A stretch of 64,000 bases of DNA from Streptomyces sp. RKAG290 (GTDB lineage Bacteria > Actinomycetota > Actinomycetes > Streptomycetales > Streptomycetaceae). The stretch's first letter is position 1. Each line of letters begins with the position of its first letter. The notes under the pieces were generated by a model. That model saw only the letters and a list, made by a program, of their open reading frames with translations, was not told the DNA's origin and ran no database searches. Of this stretch, positions 24,078 to 32,289 are shown piece by piece. The stretch covers positions 930,001-994,000 of the forward strand of contig NZ_JAJOZC010000001.1 of NCBI RefSeq assembly GCF_023701695.1, in the 5' to 3' direction. Both the position numbers and the translations under genes were made by a program.

Positions 24078-25369
24078 TCAGCGCTGGTAGCGCGCCAGGA
24101 CCCGGTTGCCGTCCTCCACCAGGCGCTTGCGCAGTTCGGCCGCGCCGATCGCACCGCTGTAGTACTCCTGCAGCGCCGGGGTGGCGACCTTGTCCTTCCA
24201 TTCGGGGTAGCCGCGCACGGACTGGGCCGGTGCGGAGCGCAGTGCGCCCGCGAGGGCGGCGCCGGTGGCCCAGCCCTTGTCCGCGGTGTGCAGCGCGGGA
24301 TCCGCCAGGGCAGCCGTGCCGGTCGGCAGCATCCAGTCCCCCTTGGCCAGCCGCACCATGTTCCCGGGCCGCAGCATGAAGTCGATGAACGCCACGGCCT
24401 CCTTCTTGTGCGGGCTGTCCTCGGCGACGGACAGCGTCTGCGGGCTCACCCCTGGGCGAGGCCGGCGCTGCCGGCCGGGGCGGGCAGCACCGTCCACTCG
24501 AAACCCTTCGGGGCCTGCTCGACCACCTGCTGACGGTAGGAGAACCCCAGCGGCACCATGGCGTACTTGCCGCCGAAGAGACCGGGGAGCGTGTCGCCGC
24601 CGCCCATGCCGAGCGCCGTGCGCGCCGCGCTGTGATCAGTGTTGACCTGGTCGTGGATGGTGCCGGGCACGACCTGGTCGCCCTCGTCCATGGCGACGGT
24701 GACCTTTCCGTCGGCGCCGCGGTGGAACAGCTCGCCGCCGGCCGACAGGCCGAGGTTCAGGGTGACGGAGACCGGCTCCTTGAGCGGCCAGGCGACGCCG
24801 TAACGGCCCTTGCCCGTCAGCTCCTTGGTGATCTGCCGGAACTCCGCCCAGCTCCAGGGCTTCGCCGGGGTGGGGATGCGGACCCCGGAGGCCTTGAGGA
24901 TCTTGGTGTTGGCGATCAGGACGCGCGGCTCCTGGAGGAAGGGCACTCCGTAGACGCCCTTGCCGAACGTGGCGCTCTGCCAGCTCCGCCGGGGGATGTC
25001 CGAGGTCAGGCGGTCCGGGAGCAGGATGCGCAGATCCGCGAGATAGCCGCCGTACGCGAAGTCCGCGAGGTCGTCGGACGCGTCGTGGATGACGTCCGGT
25101 GCCTCGTCCCCTTCGAACGAGGTGAGGAGTTGGTCGTGGACGCTGTCCCAGCTGCCCTGGACGTACTGCACCTGGACGTCGGGATGGCTCGCGTTCCACT
25201 CCTTCACCAGTTGCTTGTTGGCGTCGACGGACTCCTTCTGCCAGGCCAGCGACTGGAAGCGGAGCGTGATCCTCCCGTCCGTCCGGCCGTCGCCGCCCCC
25301 GCCGCACCCGGTGAGCAGCAGGGCCAGTGCGGTGGCGGCCGCGGCCGCCGTACGTACCACTGCGCGCAT
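24078..25369 (-). pseudogene. sugar ABC transporter substrate-binding lipoprotein, frameshifted
   Basis: An extracellular solute-binding protein (carbohydrate family 1), about 430 aa if repaired. The N-terminal lipobox is ALALLLTGCGGGG. The binding domain runs through DVQVQYVQGSWDSVHDQLLT and ILKASGVRIPTPAKPWSWAE. After SAGLAQG the frame meets a TGA at 24446-24448. One extra G in the run 24449-24452 restores GVSPQTLSVAEDSPHKKEAV and the C-terminal KDKVATPALQEYY segment. It starts with ATGA overlap on the permease. It would deliver an oligosaccharide or sugar to the two permeases upstream. No ATPase gene is present; such systems often use a shared MsiK ATPase. Confidence 0.85.
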
Positions 25370-26208
25370 CAGCTCTTCACCGCCCCGGCCAGCATGCCGC
25401 CCGTGATCCGCCGCTGGATGACCGCGAAGAGGACGAGCGAGGGAAGGGTGGCGAGGAACGCGGCGGCGGCGAGCGGGCCGAGGTCGCTCGCACCCTCCGC
25501 GCCGAGGAAGTGGGTCAGTACGACCGGCAAGGTCTGCTTCTCCGGGGTCTTGAGCAGGACGAGCGCGAAGAAGAACTCGTTCCACGCGGTGATGAACGCG
25601 AAGAGTGCGGTGGCGACGATCCCGGGGGCCAGCAGCGGGGCGGTGACCGAGACGAGCGTCCGCAGCCGGCTCGCCCCGTCGACGGCGGCGGCCTCCTCCA
25701 GTTCGGGCGGGACGGCCCGTACGTATCCGACCAGCATCCACAGCGCGAACGGCAGCGACCAGACGACGTACACCATGATCAGCCCCCACAGGGTGTTGAT
25801 CAGATGCAGATGCTTGAGGACCAGGAAGAGCGGAATGATCAGCAGGACGAACGGGAAAGCCTGGCTGACCACGACCCAGCCGGTGGCGGCGGCGGAGAGC
25901 CACGAGCGGTGGCGCGCCATCACATAGGCCATCGGGGTGGCGATGACGACGGCGATGACCCCGGCCGATACGGCGGCGATCAGCGAGTTGGCGGCGGCCC
26001 GGAGCAGCGGCTGTTCGTCGAAGGCCTGCCGGAAGTTGTCCAGCGTCGGATGCTCGGGGATCCAGGTGGGATGCAGGGACCCCAGCTCGGGCGCCGGCTT
26101 GAAGGCGGTGGAGATCAGCCACAGGAACGGGAACGCCAGGAAGACCAGATAGCACAGGAGCGCGACGTACTGTCCGGCGCGCGCGGATCTGCGGGTACGC
26201 AGACTCAT
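25369..26208 (-). CDS. carbohydrate ABC transporter permease (MalG type)
   Basis: The 279-aa second permease of a sugar importer. Six helices are visible, beginning YVALLCYLVFLAFPFLWLIS. The cytoplasmic EAA loop is EEAAAVDGASRLRTLVSVTA. STAFKPAPELGSLHPTWIPE and LDNFRQAFDEQPLLRAAANS are typical of the CUT1 MalG subfamily. ATGA overlaps link it to both neighbours (26205-26208 and 25369-25371), so the three genes form one translational unit. Specific sugar is unknown. Confidence 0.92.
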   Translation of the reverse strand: MSLRTRRSARAGQYVALLCYLVFLAFPFLWLISTAFKPAPELGSLHPTWIPEHPTLDNFRQAFDEQPLLRAAANSLIAAVSAGVIAVVIATPMAYVMARHRSWLSAAATGWVVVSQAFPFVLLIIPLFLVLKHLHLINTLWGLIMVYVVWSLPFALWMLVGYVRAVPPELEEAAAVDGASRLRTLVSVTAPLLAPGIVATALFAFITAWNEFFFALVLLKTPEKQTLPVVLTHFLGAEGASDLGPLAAAAFLATLPSLVLFAVIQRRITGGMLAGAVKS

Positions 26209-27155
26209 CGGTCCTCCCCTCCCCTGAGCCGCCCGGCGAGGTACACGGCGAGGATCACGGAGATCACCGCGACCATCACACAGCCCATCGCGGCGGCGTA
26301 GCCGAACTGTCCGTACCGGAAGGCCTCTTCGTACGCGAAGAGCATCGGCAGCCGGGTGCGGCCGCCGGGACCGCCGTTGGTCAGCACGTAGACCAGGGCG
26401 AAGGAGTTGAAGTTCCAGATGAAGTTGAGCGCGGTGATGGAGAGGGCGACCGGCTTGAGCGCGGGCCAGGTGACGGTACGGAAGCGGCGCCAGGCGCCCG
26501 CGCCGTCCAGGGCGGCCGCCTCGTGGAGCTCGTGCGGGGTGTTCTGCAGACCGGCCAGCAGGGCGACCGTGGTCTGCGGCATGCCGGCCCAGACCCCGAC
26601 CAGGATGACCGCGGGCAGCGCGGTGGCGAGGCCGGTCAGCCAGTCCCGGCCGTCACCGAGCCCCAGGTCGCGGATGGTCTCGTTGAGGATGCCGGCGTCC
26701 GGGTTGTAGACGAGCCGCCACATGATGCCGACGACCACCTCCGGCATCGCCCACGGGATGATCGCCAGCGCCCGCGCCAGCCAGCGCATCCGCAGGTTCT
26801 GGTTGAGCAGCAGGGCGAGGCCGAGGGCCAGCACGAACTGCGGGACGGTGACGCCGACCGCCCACACCAGACCGATCCGGAACGACTCCCAGAACAGGCC
26901 GTCGTGGAGCAGGTCCTGGAAGTTCAGCACCCCGACCCACTGGGTGGATCTCGTACGGCCCGACTGCGCGTCGGTGAACGCCAGCGCGATGCCGTAGAGC
27001 AGCGGGCCGACGCTCAGGACCAGGATCGGAATGAGGGCGGGCAGCACCAGGAACCACGTACCGGCATTCCTGTCGATCTGCCCGGACCCCTTGCCGCGCG
27101 GCCCGCCCGGCGGACCGTGCCGCCCGGACTGCACGGTTGCACTCGCCAATGTCAT
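26205..27155 (-). CDS. carbohydrate ABC transporter permease (MalF type)
   Basis: The 316-aa first permease of the CUT1 sugar importer. After a Gly/Arg-rich N-terminus the first helix is TWFLVLPALIPILVLSVGPL. The EAA loop is ELHEAAALDGAGAWRRFRTV, followed by ALKPVALSITALNFIWNFNS. The periplasmic loop reads YVLTNGGPGGRTRLPMLFAY. It is the first gene of the three-gene operon. Start ATG 27155 is chosen for length. The upstream region holds a CCGTCA-N6-TGACGG inverted repeat that could bind a regulator, but no regulator gene is adjacent. Confidence 0.92.
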   Translation of the reverse strand: MTLASATVQSGRHGPPGGPRGKGSGQIDRNAGTWFLVLPALIPILVLSVGPLLYGIALAFTDAQSGRTRSTQWVGVLNFQDLLHDGLFWESFRIGLVWAVGVTVPQFVLALGLALLLNQNLRMRWLARALAIIPWAMPEVVVGIMWRLVYNPDAGILNETIRDLGLGDGRDWLTGLATALPAVILVGVWAGMPQTTVALLAGLQNTPHELHEAAALDGAGAWRRFRTVTWPALKPVALSITALNFIWNFNSFALVYVLTNGGPGGRTRLPMLFAYEEAFRYGQFGYAAAMGCVMVAVISVILAVYLAGRLRGGEDR

Positions 27156-27216
27156 GAATGCGTCCCCCTTGCGCCATTCGACCGGCTTGATACCGTTCTG
27201 GCCGCTCAGGTGGCCT

Positions 27217-27234
27217 CCGTCATCGTGCTGACGG
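27217..27234. promoter_or_regulatory. inverted repeat in sugar transporter / phosphotransferase promoter region
   Basis: CCGTCA (27217-27222) and TGACGG (27229-27234) separated by 6 bp, about 60 bp before the permease start. A wider repeat GGCTTGA (27184-27190)/TCAAGCC (27247-27253) flanks it. It could be an operator for the importer genes; the regulator is unknown. Confidence 0.3.
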
Positions 27235-27280
27235 TCCGCCGGTTCGTCAAGCCAACCTGCACGGATGCGAAAATCGGACC

Positions 27281-28147
27281 ATGAACGAGATGCGAGCGCG
27301 CGAGGTACTGACCGCTGCCGGCTTCTCCGGCGGGGCGGAACTCCTCGCGCTGGGCGAGAACGCGGTGTTCGTCGTGGGCGACCTGGTGGTCAAGGTCGGC
27401 CGGGACGCCACGCAGAGCCCGGAGCTGCGGGTCCGGGCCGAGCGCGAGGTCGCCGTCGCGCAGTGGCTGGCCGCGTCCGGCGTCCCCGCCGTACGGCCCG
27501 CGGAGCCCGAGGCGCGGCTGGTCGAGGGCCACCCGGTGACGCTGTGGCACCGGCTGCCCGACGCGGTGCGGCCCGCCGAGCCGCGGGATCTGGCGCCGCT
27601 GCTCACCGCCGTGCACGCACTGCCGGACCCGGAGGGACTCGCGCTCCCCCGCCGCGAGCTGCTGGGCGGGGTCGAGCGCTGGCTGCGCCTGGCGGGCGAG
27701 TCGATCGACCCGGCCGACGCCGCGTATCTGCGCGAGCGCCGCGACGGCTTCGCGACGGCGGCCGCCGCGCTGGTCCCGCACCTGACCCCGGGCCCCGTCC
27801 ACGGCGACGCGCTCGCACGTAACGTCCATGTCGGTCCGGACGGGCCGGTCCTGGTGGACCTGGAGACCTTCTCCTCGGATCTGCGCGAGCACGACCTGGT
27901 GGTGCTCGCGCTGTCCAGGGACCGGTACGGGCTGCCTGCCGAGGCCTACTCCGCCTTCACCTCGGCGTACGGGTGGGACGTCCGGGAGTGGGAGGGCTGC
28001 GCGGTGTTGCGGGGGGCGCGGGAGACGGCGAGCTGTGCGTGGGTCGCACAGCACGCGCCGGCCAACCCGAAGGCGCTCGCGGAGTTCCGCCGTCGGGTGG
28101 CCTCGCTGCGGGACGGCGACGCGGGGGTGCGGTGGTACCCGTTCTGA
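27281..28147 (+). CDS. aminoglycoside phosphotransferase (APH/choline kinase-like) family protein
   Basis: A 288-aa kinase-fold protein. The Brenner-type catalytic loop is GPVHGDALARNVHVGPDGPV, and the metal-binding Asp follows in LVDLETFSSDLREHDLVVLA. The N-lobe Lys is in FVVGDLVVKVGR. It may phosphorylate a small alcohol or antibiotic; resistance cannot be assumed, because Streptomyces genomes carry many such genes. It starts at ATG 27281, divergent from the sugar importer. A second Met three codons later is an alternative start. Family is firm and substrate unknown. Confidence 0.88.
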   Translation: MNEMRAREVLTAAGFSGGAELLALGENAVFVVGDLVVKVGRDATQSPELRVRAEREVAVAQWLAASGVPAVRPAEPEARLVEGHPVTLWHRLPDAVRPAEPRDLAPLLTAVHALPDPEGLALPRRELLGGVERWLRLAGESIDPADAAYLRERRDGFATAAAALVPHLTPGPVHGDALARNVHVGPDGPVLVDLETFSSDLREHDLVVLALSRDRYGLPAEAYSAFTSAYGWDVREWEGCAVLRGARETASCAWVAQHAPANPKALAEFRRRVASLRDGDAGVRWYPF

Positions 28148-28268
28148 GGGGCGGCTCACCGGGCGCCGGCTGACGGCGTGTCCTCGATCGCCGCACGGGC
28201 CGAAATCGGCTGTCCCCGGTCGCCGGACGTGCCCTAACGTGCGAGCTTCGTCCACCACGGGGAGCAAC

Positions 28269-29780
28269 GTGCCGCAGTTCGTCCACCGGATCACCAAGTA
28301 CGACCCTGCCGACCGCGACAAGCACGGCCGCTACATCGGCGACGAGGACACGAGCAGCGACCACGGGCCGGTCGAGTCCGCCTATCTGCAGGCGGTCGCC
28401 GCCTTCGCCGAGGAGGCCGGCGTCGACCGGCTGACGATACGCGAGCCGGAGATCACCGGGTACGTCAACTTCGGTCTGGAGCCGCCGGTCGAGGGCCCCG
28501 GCCTGGCCGGGCTCTTCCCGCCCGGCCTCGCCGGGTACCACGACGGAGCACAGGTGCCCCTCCCCGTCGGCCTGGAGCTCGTCCGGGCCATGCTCCGCGA
28601 CAACGGTGCCTGGTGCCGGCTGGAAGTGGATGACGTGTTCACCGTGCACGTCGGGTACGACCAGTACGTCTACGTCGGCAGCGACACGCCCTGCGACGGC
28701 GCACAGGCCCGCACCCGCGCTCTTGGACTCTTCCCGGAACGGATGGACGCCTCCCCGTGGGCCTTCGACCCCGAAGACGCCGATGAGCCCGGCGAGCAGC
28801 GGCCCGCCGACGAGGAGTTCTGGGAACGGCTGCGCTGGTGCGTCATCACCCGGCAGGCGGCGCTGCTGCAGGAGGGTTACGTCGCCAACGCGTCCCGCTG
28901 GCACCGCCTCACCGTGGACGGCCTCGACGAGGTACGCGCCCGGCTCACCGCTCGTGCCCGGCTGACCGTCTGGCCGGATCTGTCCACCGACGTCGACGCG
29001 GTCCTCGCCGCGCTACCGGACGAGGGCCCGGTCGTGCTCGTCCGGGCGGACGGGCACGGGGTGGTGACGGGCATGATCGCCGACTACACCGACGACCGGG
29101 AACGGGCCGCGCTGGTGGCGGATGCCCGCACCGCGTCCGCCCTGTCCCTGCACCTGGACGAGGACCGCCCGCTGTTCGGGGCCGTCCTGCCCGACAGCGA
29201 CGGAGTGCTGCGGGCCCGGTGGCGGACCGAACCGACCCAGGGCGACCGGGACTGGGCCTTCCTGAAGACTCTCCACCGCGGCCGGATCTGCACCGGCACG
29301 GTGACGGCGCTCCCCGATTTCGGCGTCACGTTCGTGGACATAGGCGGCTTCACCGCGATGATCAATATCCCCGAACTGTCGTGGCGCCACGTCGATCACC
29401 CCTCCGATGTCGTCGCCGTCGGCCAGCGGATCTCGGCACGGATCCTCGATGTCGACATGTCGCGCGAGCGCGTGTCGATGTCCCTCAAGGCCTTGCAGGA
29501 GGACCCGATGCCGGCGTTCGCGCAACAGGTCGGTCGGGTCGTGACGGGCGTCGTGACCAGGCTCGTGCCGTTCGGTGCCCTCGTCCGTGTCGAGGACAGA
29601 CCGGACGGCCTCGAAGGCCTGGTGCATCTCGCCGGACCGGCTGACGGGGATACCGGCCGGCCCGAGGACGTGGTCCGGGTCGGAGACATCCTCACCGTGA
29701 AGGTGGTGGCGGTCGACCTGTCGCCACGTCGGATCTCCCTCTCCCGCGTGCAGGCACCCGCCGGGACGGGGCCGGCCTGA
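28269..29780 (+). CDS. S1 RNA-binding domain protein with uncharacterised N-terminal region
   Basis: A 503-aa protein. The last ~170 residues hold two S1/OB-fold RNA-binding repeats: ICTGTVTALPDFGVTFVDIG through ILDVDMSRERVSMSLKAL, then VVTGVVTRLVPFGALVRVED through VVAVDLSPRRISLSRVQ. The first ~330 residues match nothing recognised. They start PQFVHRITKYDPADRDKHGR and contain two acidic W-containing segments and a possible second globular unit around ARLTVWPDLSTDVDAVLAAL. GTG 28269 follows GGGGAGC. The RNA partner is unknown; the N-terminal half may be a sensor or immunity-like module (inference). It converges on the exonuclease gene with a 4-bp gap. Confidence 0.82.
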   Translation: MPQFVHRITKYDPADRDKHGRYIGDEDTSSDHGPVESAYLQAVAAFAEEAGVDRLTIREPEITGYVNFGLEPPVEGPGLAGLFPPGLAGYHDGAQVPLPVGLELVRAMLRDNGAWCRLEVDDVFTVHVGYDQYVYVGSDTPCDGAQARTRALGLFPERMDASPWAFDPEDADEPGEQRPADEEFWERLRWCVITRQAALLQEGYVANASRWHRLTVDGLDEVRARLTARARLTVWPDLSTDVDAVLAALPDEGPVVLVRADGHGVVTGMIADYTDDRERAALVADARTASALSLHLDEDRPLFGAVLPDSDGVLRARWRTEPTQGDRDWAFLKTLHRGRICTGTVTALPDFGVTFVDIGGFTAMINIPELSWRHVDHPSDVVAVGQRISARILDVDMSRERVSMSLKALQEDPMPAFAQQVGRVVTGVVTRLVPFGALVRVEDRPDGLEGLVHLAGPADGDTGRPEDVVRVGDILTVKVVAVDLSPRRISLSRVQAPAGTGPA

Positions 29781-29784
29781 GCGG

Positions 29785-30498
29785 TCACCTCATCCGGGGG
29801 ATGAGCGGCCAGGCCGGCTCGACGACCGCCGAGGGATCCGCGGTGCGCCGCAGATACGCCTGCAACGAGACCGACTGCTCGGCGGCCGCGCGCACCTGAA
29901 GGTCATGCAGGTCCGCCAGGGGCATCAGCCCGACGGGCTGGTGCTTCTCACCCATGCGCCGCACCACCCGGGCGGCAGCCACGGCGTCCGCCATCGCGTC
30001 GTGCGCGTCGTCCAGGGACACCCCGTAATGGGCGCACAGCGCGTGGAGCGCCCGCTTGCCCTTGCGGTACTTGTCGACGTGCTTGTCGAGCACCAGCGGA
30101 TCGATGACGGGCGAAGGCGCGTCGCCCAGCCGCTCGCTGATCGACGCAACCGCGTGGCGCCGGCACTCACGGTCGAGCAGCGACAGGTCGTAGCGTGCGT
30201 TCATCACGACCAGCGGCGTCCCGGAACGCAGCCCGTCGGCGACGGCCCGCGTGATCTCCTCGACGGCGGAAGCAGCCGGCACGCCGTGCGCACGGGCACG
30301 CTCCGTCGAGATGCCGTGGATCGCCGACGCCTGTTCAGGTATCGCCACGCCGGGGTCGAGCAGCCAGGTCCGCTCCTGCGAGACCGTCCCGTCGGGGTCC
30401 AGCCGCACGACCGCCGCGGTGACGATGCGGTCCGTCTCGACGTCGGTGCCCGTGGTCTCCAGGTCGAAGGCCACCAACGGCCCGCTGATCCAGCCCAT
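29785..30498 (-). CDS. 3'-5' exonuclease (DnaQ-like, DEDDh)
   Basis: A 237-aa RNase T/DnaQ-fold exonuclease. ExoI is PLVAFDLETTGTDVETDRIV, with the two acidic metal ligands in DLE. ExoII lies in TPLVVMNARYDLSLLDRECR. ExoIII is VSLDDAHDAMADAVAAARVV, with the HxxxxD spacing of the DEDDh class. It should remove nucleotides from 3' ends of DNA or RNA. ATG 30498 overlaps the stop of a 29-codon ORF that looks like the beginning of a second exonuclease, so translation is probably coupled to that ORF's strong ribosome site. Confidence 0.92.
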   Translation of the reverse strand: MGWISGPLVAFDLETTGTDVETDRIVTAAVVRLDPDGTVSQERTWLLDPGVAIPEQASAIHGISTERARAHGVPAASAVEEITRAVADGLRSGTPLVVMNARYDLSLLDRECRRHAVASISERLGDAPSPVIDPLVLDKHVDKYRKGKRALHALCAHYGVSLDDAHDAMADAVAAARVVRRMGEKHQPVGLMPLADLHDLQVRAAAEQSVSLQAYLRRTADPSAVVEPAWPLIPRMR

Positions 30499-30587
30499 CA
30501 CGCGACCCCCGCTCCGACGTGGCCCGCTGATCGCGGGCCCGTCGCCTCCAGGCCGAAGCCGACCAGCGCGTGCCGGTGCCAGCTCAT
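30498..30587 (-). pseudogene. truncated exonuclease-like ORF upstream of the exonuclease gene
   Basis: A 29-codon ORF, MSWHRHALVGFGLEATG followed by a short unrelated tail, with AGGAGG ideally spaced before its ATG. Its first 17 residues mirror the exonuclease start MGWISGPLVAFDLETTG, but the catalytic acidic residues are changed (FGLEATG). Its TGA overlaps the exonuclease ATG (TGATG). Most likely it is the remnant of a tandem duplicate or of an older 5' end, now serving as a translated leader. No longer exonuclease-like continuation is seen in the other frames. Confidence 0.6.
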
Positions 30588-30700
30588 CCCGTACCTCCTT
30601 CGTGGTGCTCCCCCAGGTGACGACCACCCTCGCACGGGCCACTGACAACGAGGCGGGAGCCCGGGCGGAGTCCGTCGGCGCCCCGTGGGGGGACAGCCCC

Positions 30701-31933
30701 TCAGGAGACCGGCCGGGAGTCCGTCCACACGGACTCGAACTCCTCGCGGTACGTCTCGAACAGCCCGTGCTCACTGTCCTGCCCGGCCCGGACCACCGCA
30801 CGCCCGCCGCCCCGCAGCACCAGTACCGGCGCCTCCATGCCGCGGGCCCGCCGCAGATAGGTCTGGACGACCCCCACCGCGTCGGCCCCGTCGCCGTCCA
30901 CCAGGTAGGCGGTGAAGCGCGGTGTCTCGTCGAAGACGTGGATCTCGAAGGCGCCCGGGTCACGGAGCTTGGAGCGGACCCGGCGCATGTGGAGGATGTT
31001 CATCTCCACCGACCGGCTCAGCTCACCCTTCTTGAGACCCAGCTCCCGCTCCCGGCGCTTGACCGCGCTGCTGGCCGGGTTGATGAAGAGCAGCCGGATC
31101 CGGCAGCCCGACTCCGCGAGCCGGATGAGTCTGCGGCCGGAGAAGTTCTGCACCAGGAGGTTGAGGCCGATGCCGATCGCGTCGAGGCGGCGCGAGCCGC
31201 CGAAGAGGTCCTCGGCCGGCAGCTGGCGCTGGAGCCGCACCCGGTCGGAGTGGACGGAGACCACGTCCGCGTACCGGTCGCCGACGAGTTCCTCGACGGC
31301 GTCGACCGGGAGCCGGTCGGCGGACGGGACCGCGGCGCCGCTGCCGAGGATCTCCAGCAGCCGCGCGGAGGCCCGCTCGGCCTGGGCCAGCACCGCCTCG
31401 TTGAGGGCCCGGTTGCGGGAGACCACGTTACGGGCGACCTCCAGCTCGTCCAGCGCGAGCTCCACGTCCCGGCGGTCGTCGAAGTAGGGCTCGAAGCAGG
31501 GCCAGTGCTGGACCATCAGCTCACGCAGCTGGGGCAGCGTGAGGAAGCTCAGGACGTTGTCGTCGGCCGGGTCGAGGAGATAGCCCTTGCGGCGGGAGAC
31601 CTCGCGCACGGCGACGGCCCGCTGCACCCACTCCTGGCCGGCGGGACCCGCCGCGGCCACCACCCAGTCCTCACCGTGCACCGGTTCGTAGATCGGCCGG
31701 AGCACGGCGGCGACCACGGCGCGCAGCCGCTGCTCCACGAGATTCAGCCAGATGTAGGCGCGCCCTGCCCGCTGGGCACGGGTGCGCACCTCGCTCCAGG
31801 CATCCGCTCCCCAGTCCAGTTCCGCGCCGATCTCCAGGGGCTGAGCGAGCGTGACAGCCCCGGGCGGCACATCGGTGGAGTCCCCCTCGTGACCAGGGTC
31901 ACCTGGGGGCAGCTCGAACCCTCCCGAGCTCAC
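30701..31933 (-). CDS. SAV2148 family HEPN domain-containing protein
   Basis: A 410-aa protein conserved in Streptomyces under this name. Segments such as ELDWGADAWSEVRTRAQRAG, RAYIWLNLVEQRLRAVVAAV and LRPIYEPVHGEDWVVAAAGP define the family. The HEPN fold is an all-helical domain often linked to RNase or nucleotide-transfer activity. The C-terminal third (RRLIRLAESGCRIRLLFINP, FETPRF-like strand) looks like a nucleotide-processing or phospholipase-D-like module, but no active site is certain. GTG 31933 (VSSGGFELPPGD) is chosen because it matches the usual family start. TTG 31969 is the longest alternative. Confidence 0.85.
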   Translation of the reverse strand: MSSGGFELPPGDPGHEGDSTDVPPGAVTLAQPLEIGAELDWGADAWSEVRTRAQRAGRAYIWLNLVEQRLRAVVAAVLRPIYEPVHGEDWVVAAAGPAGQEWVQRAVAVREVSRRKGYLLDPADDNVLSFLTLPQLRELMVQHWPCFEPYFDDRRDVELALDELEVARNVVSRNRALNEAVLAQAERASARLLEILGSGAAVPSADRLPVDAVEELVGDRYADVVSVHSDRVRLQRQLPAEDLFGGSRRLDAIGIGLNLLVQNFSGRRLIRLAESGCRIRLLFINPASSAVKRRERELGLKKGELSRSVEMNILHMRRVRSKLRDPGAFEIHVFDETPRFTAYLVDGDGADAVGVVQTYLRRARGMEAPVLVLRGGGRAVVRAGQDSEHGLFETYREEFESVWTDSRPVS

Positions 31934-32289
31934 CCGCGCACCGCCTTCCACTCCCCCACCAACGATCAAGGAAGGGTACTCCGGGAGCGGGAGCCGGTGC
32001 AGCCGGATGCGTAGGCTCCTTTCCCAACTCCCCTATGGGAAAAGCCCGTTCCGTGCGGCGAGATCTGCCGTAGTGAGCGGATTCATAGTGATTAAACACC
32101 CCACGGCAAGCCGCATACCGGACAGTCGGCCGGGTAAGCCTGCCGAATTGCGGTTCCGGGCGACACGGAGAGGCCCGATGTTGACCGGACCGCGCGACCT
32201 CCTAGGTAAGGACGGCCCTTTCGGGGAAGATCTGCCAGAGGGAGCCCGCATTCCCCAGGCAACCGCATCAGAGTGGAAGAGTCGAATCT
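31934..32289. other. 356-bp divergent region between HEPN gene and glgX
   Basis: No gene was found. An AT-rich island (ATTCATAGTGATTAAAC, 32081-32097) about 200 bp before glgX is the best promoter candidate. GGAAGAG at 32275-32281 is the glgX ribosome site. The rest is GC-rich with no clear palindromic operator. Confidence 0.45.

Noticed and set aside
27281..28147. Antibiotic-resistance call for the APH-like gene
   Set aside because: Only the general kinase fold is visible; no features specific to a known aminoglycoside kinase.
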